This document shows positions 5,428-8,917 of a stretch of 8,917 nucleotides of DNA, piece after piece (position 1 is the stretch's first letter; every line of letters starts with the position of its first letter). Both the position numbers and the translations under genes were made by a program. A model generated the notes under the pieces. The model was not told where the DNA came from, made no database searches, and saw only the letters and a program-made list of their open reading frames with translations. Source of the stretch: CAIXOZ01 sp046091285 (GTDB lineage: Bacteria > Cyanobacteriota > Cyanobacteriia > PCC-6307 > Cyanobiaceae); assembly GCA_046091285.1 (NCBI GenBank), contig JBJTBH010000071.1:1-8917 (forward strand), read 5' to 3'.

Positions 5428-5490
5428 GCCGATCAGGCCCTCACAACCACGGCGGCGGGCCGGAGAGAGCAGCCATCATCCAAGCCCCTT

Positions 5491-5512
5491 TCATGACAAT
5501 GGCCTGTCATGA
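5491..5512. repeat. 8-bp inverted repeat overlapping the M48 stop codon
   Basis: TCATGACA (5491-5498) and TGTCATGA (5505-5512) pair around the loop ATGGCC. The stop codon of the protease gene lies in the right arm. It stands between two convergent ORFs and may help end transcription, though no T-tract follows on either strand. Confidence 0.5.
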
Positions 5513-6400
5513 CCAGGGCCATCTCCAGCCGACGGGTGCGCTGGGCGGAAACGTTCTGACCGTGTAGAGGTGATCGGTCGGATTCCAGCTCCAGCGCGGC
5601 GGTGCCTGAGGAAGTTTCTGCTGAGCGAGGGCCTGACGACGCAGCCGCAGATCATGCTGCAATCCGCTCGCGAGATAGCGGCGAGCCGCTTCAAGACGTC
5701 GATCCTGACCCGGATGGCTTCCAAGCGGATCTTCCGAGGGATAGGAGGCATCAAGCTCAGCCGTGAGCTGCAGCTCGTGCAGACAGGTGACGGGATCGTC
5801 ACCAGCAACGGCCACCATCAACATGGCCTGGCGATCGGCTGCCAGTTCCTGTTCCTGGGAGAGGGCTGCCAGGGCTTTCTTGCGCGCCTCTTCGGGCAGA
5901 TGGCGATAGGTCGTGGCCTCCGCCCGGGCACTCAGATAGGAGTGACGACGCAGGAAATGGGTCAGTTCATGGGCCACCACGCAACGCAGGGCGGCAGGAT
6001 CGTCCTGATGTTCGAGAAAGAAGGAACGATCAAAGGCGATCAGGCCATGGGGGAAGGTGACCGCATTCGCCGAACCGAGCAGATAGGCCAGACGATGCAC
6101 CTGACGCTCCGTTTCTGAGCTGACCGGGCCGGGAATCTGATGGGACCAGTTGGAGCACGCCTCACTGTCCTCTGGATTGCTCGGTTTGCACAGACCGGAC
6201 TTGAGAGCCCAGAAGACAGCGGCATCACCGAGTTGCAACGTGAAATGAATCGGAGTGGTAGCGATCCGATTGGCCACCAGCAGAGGATCGGTGACCGCCC
6301 GCAGCTGTCTCAGTTCCTCAGGTGGCGATTCTCTGCTGCACCCGAACAGACCGAGAAGCAGAACGCTGGCCATCAGGAGGCGCTGGGTCGGTCTGAGCAT
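5507..6400 (-). CDS. M48-family zinc metalloprotease, lipoprotein
   Basis: From ATG 6400 the 297-residue protein begins with a lipoprotein signal: MLRPTQRLLMASVLLLGLFG then Cys21 in the lipobox LFGC. The zinc site is plain: HELTH at 144-148 (VVAHELTHFLRRH) and the third ligand Glu185 in EQELAADRQAM. A later SHPGQDRRLEAARRYL block is the usual M48 feature after the active site. M48 lipoproteins of this kind (compare BepA/LoiP) act in envelope protein quality control; the substrate here is unknown. The frame is open further upstream to 6502, but those residues would bury the signal peptide and overlap the divergent phosphatase gene, so 6400 is preferred. The short region 6401-6494 must hold promoters for both genes. 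Four cysteines between residues 70 and 210 could form disulfides. Confidence 0.9.
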   Translation of the reverse strand: MLRPTQRLLMASVLLLGLFGCSRESPPEELRQLRAVTDPLLVANRIATTPIHFTLQLGDAAVFWALKSGLCKPSNPEDSEACSNWSHQIPGPVSSETERQVHRLAYLLGSANAVTFPHGLIAFDRSFFLEHQDDPAALRCVVAHELTHFLRRHSYLSARAEATTYRHLPEEARKKALAALSQEQELAADRQAMLMVAVAGDDPVTCLHELQLTAELDASYPSEDPLGSHPGQDRRLEAARRYLASGLQHDLRLRRQALAQQKLPQAPPRWSWNPTDHLYTVRTFPPSAPVGWRWPWS

Positions 6401-6480
6401 GAAACCCACGGACAAGCACTCCAGCATCCCAGGCCCGCTGCGATGACAGCCGTCCCGGAACCGTTCACGATGCTGGCCAG

Positions 6481-6486
6481 AAGGAG
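6481..6486 (+). promoter_or_regulatory. Shine-Dalgarno AAGGAG of the phosphatase gene
   Basis: AAGGAG stands 8 nt before ATG 6495 and 14 nt before the alternative ATG 6501, favouring 6495. Confidence 0.6.
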
Positions 6487-6494
6487 AAGCGAGC

Positions 6495-7799
6495 ATGGTC
6501 ATGCAACGATCCAGGCTGATCCTGGGGCTGCTGATCGGTCTGGGCCTGACCCTCTGCTGGGAGATGAGCCTGGCGACACCGAGCGAGGTTCTGCTGTTGC
6601 GCCACGGTCACAAGGATGTCGAACGGGGTGACAGCAACCTCTCTCCCCAGGGTCTGGAACGGATGCAGAGTCTGGCCCGGGTGATTCCAGCCTGCTTCGG
6701 GGCTCCGACTCGGATCGTGGTCTATCCCTTCAATCGCCTCAATGGGAAGAACGCCCGCAGTTATCAGAGCGTCGTCCCCCTGGCGGTGAACACCGGAGCG
6801 GGCATCACCGTCGCCGAGGCGGCGGTGGAGCAGTCGGAGCAGGTGGGGCAGGCCCTCCTCAGCGACCCGACCGTTGAGGGCGGCCGGGTGGTGATGGCCT
6901 GGGAACATCGCCGCCTGCCGGCCCTGGCCAGGGGATTGGGCTGGATACACATGCCACCGATCGTCGATGACGACTTCGACCGCCTGGAGGTGCTGCGTTA
7001 CCGAGCCGGTGCCACCGCACCGACCGTGGAGCGATACAGCCAGCAGGCCCTGATCAACAGCGGCTGTGGCCAGGGTCTGACCGGCGGCTCTCGGGATCCA
7101 GGACCCCAGGTCAGCTCCAGTCGCGAGGTCGCCAACTCCGATCCTGCCCACGGACTCCGCCTGGATCTCAACGCCCTCCGGACGCTGATCGGCCCACCCC
7201 CTGCCCCGGGCAGCCAGAAAGACTCCGAGGATCTCGTGGTGCTCCGCTGGCTCCAGAAGAGCCGCACGCCCCTGCAGATCGCCAGCAGCTGGATCCTGCT
7301 GGAGCGCGATGTCACCATCTTCAGCGCCGCCCTCGGCCTGGATCTGTCCCAGTCGACGCCGCGCCTGGCCAAGTGGCTGACGACCTTCCTCCATCCCGTG
7401 AATCAGGCCAAGGATGCCCTGAAGAACGAGTACCGCCGGCCACGGCCCTTTCTCACCCATCCGGAACTGATCCCGTGCCTTCCGCGCGAACAGGGATATT
7501 CCTACCCATCAGGCCACAGCGCCTGGTACCGGGCGGCCTCGCTGCTGCTGGTGGATCTCCTTCCTGATCGGCGCGAGCGGCTGGAGTGGATCGGCCGCCA
7601 GGGGGGCTTCAACCGCAGCCTCTGCGGTGTGCATTACCCCTCCGATGTCAGAGCCGGCGACATCCTCGGTGAAGCGGCGGCCCGACAGGTGATCGCCAGT
7701 GAGGCCTGGCAGCGTTTTCGCCGCGATCCCGAAATTCAGAAGGAGCTCCGCACCATCCTGTCCATACCGAAGGAGTCTCTGCCGCCCCAGTTGCACTGA
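6495..7799 (+). CDS. Secreted two-domain phosphatase: histidine-phosphatase domain fused to PAP2 domain
   Basis: The 434-residue protein starts with a signal peptide (about 1-28, LILGLLIGLGLTLCW core). Domain 1 (about 30-185) is of the histidine phosphatase superfamily: LLRHGHKD with Arg36/His37/Gly38, a second basic site at FNRLNGK (Arg81), and the acid/His pair MAWEHRRLP (Glu137, His138). Domain 2 (about 245-400) is a class-A PAP2 acid phosphatase: Lys310-x6-Arg317-Pro318, PSGH at 338-341 and Arg374-x5-His380-x3-Asp384 (NRSLCGVHYPSD, with Asn where Ser is usual). Both active sites look complete although the folds are unrelated, so both could hydrolyse phosphate esters outside the cytoplasm. 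The linker 186-240 is Gly/Pro/Ser-rich. A strong Shine-Dalgarno supports ATG 6495. The gene is divergent from the M48 gene and its stop codon lies in a 24-bp tandem repeat. Substrates are unknown; phosphate scavenging is a guess. Confidence 0.92.
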   Translation: MVMQRSRLILGLLIGLGLTLCWEMSLATPSEVLLLRHGHKDVERGDSNLSPQGLERMQSLARVIPACFGAPTRIVVYPFNRLNGKNARSYQSVVPLAVNTGAGITVAEAAVEQSEQVGQALLSDPTVEGGRVVMAWEHRRLPALARGLGWIHMPPIVDDDFDRLEVLRYRAGATAPTVERYSQQALINSGCGQGLTGGSRDPGPQVSSSREVANSDPAHGLRLDLNALRTLIGPPPAPGSQKDSEDLVVLRWLQKSRTPLQIASSWILLERDVTIFSAALGLDLSQSTPRLAKWLTTFLHPVNQAKDALKNEYRRPRPFLTHPELIPCLPREQGYSYPSGHSAWYRAASLLLVDLLPDRRERLEWIGRQGGFNRSLCGVHYPSDVRAGDILGEAAARQVIASEAWQRFRRDPEIQKELRTILSIPKESLPPQLH

Positions 7800-7871
7800 A
7801 CACTGCACGAACAGCTGCACTGAGTGCTGCACGAACAGTTGCACTGAGTGCTGCACGAACAGCTGCACTGA
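7788..7871. repeat. 24-bp tandem repeat, 3.5 copies
   Basis: Copies start at 7788, 7812, 7836 and 7860 (the last one half-length). Each unit is two related 12-mers, of the form CAGYTGCACTGA and GTGCTGCACGAA; the first copy differs by AC for GT. The junction GCACT-G-AGTGC can form a small hairpin. The phosphatase stop codon (7797-7799) lies in copy 1, and because 24 is a multiple of 3 each copy would recreate the same stop, so gain or loss of units would not change the protein. Confidence 0.9.
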
Positions 7872-7909
7872 ACCGGCCCTGTGGTGCTGGATCGAAACAG
7901 CCGGAGCAT

Positions 7910-7942
7910 GGGATCCGCCCCCTCTGATGGGGGACAGATCCC
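7910..7942. terminator. Hairpin between convergent genes, possible bidirectional terminator
   Basis: GGGATC (7910-7915) pairs with GATCCC (7937-7942) and CCCCC (7918-7922) with GGGGG (7929-7933), around TCTGAT. It stands between the ends of the phosphatase and carbonic anhydrase genes. No T-tract follows on either strand, so it is not a classic intrinsic terminator. Confidence 0.45.
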
Positions 7943-7956
7943 TGGAGATCAGTGCC

Positions 7957-8712
7957 TCAGAGCACCGAGACCTTGCCGGTGGCGATATCGAAGTAGCTGC
8001 TGCGAATCGCCACCTTCCCACTGGCGACGGCCTGGGCCATCACGTCACTGCGCTTGGTGATCTGAGCGGCGGCATAACGCGCATTGCCCTTGATTGTGGA
8101 GGCCAGATCCTCCCCGGCCACAAAACTGGCACGGATGGGTTTGACCAGAACCGTGAGCAGTGGCGTCAGCGGATCAGAACCGCGGGCGGCCTTGACGGCA
8201 CCGCAACTGCTGTGGCCCATCACCAGCACCAGCTGGGTGCCGAGATGGCTGATGGCATATTCCAGGGACGCGATGGCGTCATCAAAGGCTGTGTTGCCGG
8301 CACTGCGGATCACGAACAGATCCGAGAGCGCCGCATCAAACACCCACTCCGGCGCCACCCGGGAATCAGCGCAGGCCAGCACCGCCGCCCAGGGGGCCTG
8401 GCCACCCTTGAGAACACTGGCGGGGGTGTAGCAGTTCTTTTCCCAGAGAGCACTGAGAACCCTGGCGCGGGCGGCGGGTGTGGGCGCAGCATCGGCAGCG
8501 GCCCAGGCCTTCACGAAGCGGGCGTTGCCATCCAGCAGGGCCTGCAGCGGATCCGCGGGGCGACAGACCTTGAGGGCCGGATCCGGACCCGCCTGGTGGC
8601 CAGCGGCCGTATGGGGGTCTGCGGCCCTGCCGGGCCTCTGAGACAGACCGAGCATGCCAGCAGTGGCGAGGCCAGCCTGCGCCAGGAAGGCGCGTCGATC
8701 CATGGGAATCAT
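7957..8712 (-). CDS. Beta-class carbonic anhydrase, Tat-exported
   Basis: It interconverts CO2 and bicarbonate. The beta-class zinc site is complete: CADSRVAPE (Cys114, Asp116, Arg118 counted from ATG 8712) and GHSSCGAV (His167, Cys170). The N-terminus MIPMDRRAFLAQAGLATAGM, followed by LGLSQRPGRAA, is a twin-arginine signal with an AxA-like cleavage region, so the folded enzyme should be delivered to the periplasm or thylakoid lumen. Residues after the signal (PADPLQALLDGNARFV) are the usual start of the fold; total length of 251 is normal for an exported beta enzyme. ATG 8712 was chosen because it leaves a short n-region before RR; ATG 8703 and TTG 8736 are in the same frame. A role in inorganic carbon supply is expected but not shown. 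It converges on the phosphatase gene; an insertion-sequence end lies about 105 bp upstream. Confidence 0.93.
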   Translation of the reverse strand: MIPMDRRAFLAQAGLATAGMLGLSQRPGRAADPHTAAGHQAGPDPALKVCRPADPLQALLDGNARFVKAWAAADAAPTPAARARVLSALWEKNCYTPASVLKGGQAPWAAVLACADSRVAPEWVFDAALSDLFVIRSAGNTAFDDAIASLEYAISHLGTQLVLVMGHSSCGAVKAARGSDPLTPLLTVLVKPIRASFVAGEDLASTIKGNARYAAAQITKRSDVMAQAVASGKVAIRSSYFDIATGKVSVL

Positions 8713-8741
8713 CAATGCAGGAAAAAACTGTGCCAAAGGTA

Positions 8742-8758
8742 ATCAGAGGCGATCAGAG
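8742..8758 (-). repeat. Direct repeat ATCAGAG x2, one helical turn apart, upstream of the carbonic anhydrase gene
   Basis: ATCAGAG at 8742-8748 recurs at 8752-8758 (10-bp period; CTCTGAT in the gene's direction). It lies 30-46 bp before the start codon and could be a regulator site. Confidence 0.4.
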
Positions 8759-8770
8759 CGACCACAGCGC

Positions 8771-8776
8771 CTATAA
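8771..8776 (-). promoter_or_regulatory. Possible -10 element of the carbonic anhydrase gene
   Basis: In the gene's direction the sequence reads GTGTTATAGGC; TTATAG (8776-8771) resembles a -10 box. No good -35 hexamer is seen at 16-18 bp, so the call is weak. Confidence 0.25.
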
Positions 8777-8816
8777 CACCGCCACCTGTCACGCTGACCA
8801 GGACGGTTGCCTTAGG

Positions 8817-8917
8817 TGTGTTTTCTCACCAGGTCATTCAGCGAGCAGCAGCCGCTGGAGGGACTGCTGAGGGCTGAGGCCACCGAGGCCCATGTGGCAC
8901 CTGCGGCCGTTATAGAG
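8817..8917 (-). mobile_element. End of an insertion sequence (IS481/IS3-like), runs off the window
   Basis: The transposase C-terminus at 8834-8917 is followed within about 17 bp by a possible terminal repeat beginning TGTGTTTTCTCACCAGG at 8817 (or TGTTTTC at 8819). Ends that start with TG(T), with the transposase stop close to them, fit these IS families. The other end and the target duplication are outside the window, so the boundary is tentative. Confidence 0.5.
8834..8917 (-). CDS. Transposase C-terminus, DDE integrase-core type (partial)
   Basis: Reading in from the right edge on the minus strand, 27 codons are open and end with TGA at 8836-8834: LYNGRRCHMGLGGLSPQQSL then QRLLLAE. The pattern YNxRRxHxGLGGLSPQQ is the typical C-terminal end of IS481/IS3-superfamily transposases. 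The catalytic DDE residues would lie beyond the window, so whether the element is intact cannot be judged. It is oriented towards the carbonic anhydrase gene and could supply read-through transcription to it. Confidence 0.7.
   Translation of the reverse strand, partial: LYNGRRCHMGLGGLSPQQSLQRLLLAE

Noticed and set aside
6401..6502. Extended N-terminus of the M48 protease
   Set aside because: Starting upstream of ATG 6400 would place the lipoprotein signal inside the protein and overlap the phosphatase start.
6465..7460. 331-codon open frame on the minus strand
   Set aside because: It is antisense to the double phosphatase; Gln/Gly-rich translation without motifs.
7788..7871. CRISPR-like array
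   Set aside because: The copies are head to tail with no unique spacers between them, so it is a tandem repeat.
7699..8742. 347-codon open frame on the plus strand
   Set aside because: It is antisense to the carbonic anhydrase gene and passes through the tandem repeat (repeated CTNSCTEC peptide), with no recognisable domain.

Overview
The window looks like GC-rich chromosomal DNA from a picocyanobacterium of the Synechococcus/Cyanobium type. The main evidence is a cyanobacterial-type AbrB regulator (cyAbrB), a long CbiX/SirB chelatase ending in the cyanobacterial-style tail YPHADHPLGPRTL, a ParBc_2-type protein, and one HIP1 octamer (GCGATCGC, 1094-1101). Genus and species are inferences from family knowledge; no database search was possible.

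Layout. 1-238 is the 3' part of an excisionase-like helix-turn-helix gene that runs in from the left. It is followed by a 19-bp inverted repeat, CGTACATT direct repeats, an intrinsic terminator and a complete tRNA-Pro(TGG) on the minus strand. Together these resemble the end of an integrative element sitting against the 3' end of a tRNA gene. 758-2002 (minus) is a single-pass membrane protein of unknown function. 2003-2458 has no confident gene, but holds a perfect 8+2+8 dyad, a short ORF with a strong Shine-Dalgarno sequence, and a cluster of DnaA-box-like repeats. 2459-3805 (minus) is the chelatase with metal-binding tails, divergent from the ParBc_2-like gene at 3888-4556. The ParBc_2-like gene converges on cyAbrB (4595-4951, minus). 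4952-5506 holds two doubtful small ORFs. 5507-6400 (minus) is an M48 lipoprotein metalloprotease, divergent from a secreted two-domain phosphatase (6495-7799), a fusion of a histidine-phosphatase domain and a PAP2 domain. A 24-bp tandem repeat covers the end of that gene. 7957-8712 (minus) is a Tat-exported beta-carbonic anhydrase. The right edge (8834-8917, minus) is the C-terminus of an insertion-sequence transposase.

How the genes work together. There is no long operon; most genes are single and arranged as divergent or convergent pairs. Three neighbouring products (protease, double phosphatase, carbonic anhydrase) carry export signals and probably act outside the cytoplasm, on envelope proteins, phosphate esters and inorganic carbon. 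The chelatase serves tetrapyrrole (siroheme or cobalamin) synthesis. Both ends of the window carry traces of mobile DNA. The most unusual items are the double phosphatase, the enlarged His/Cys tail of the chelatase, and the DNA-level repeats near 2274-2324.
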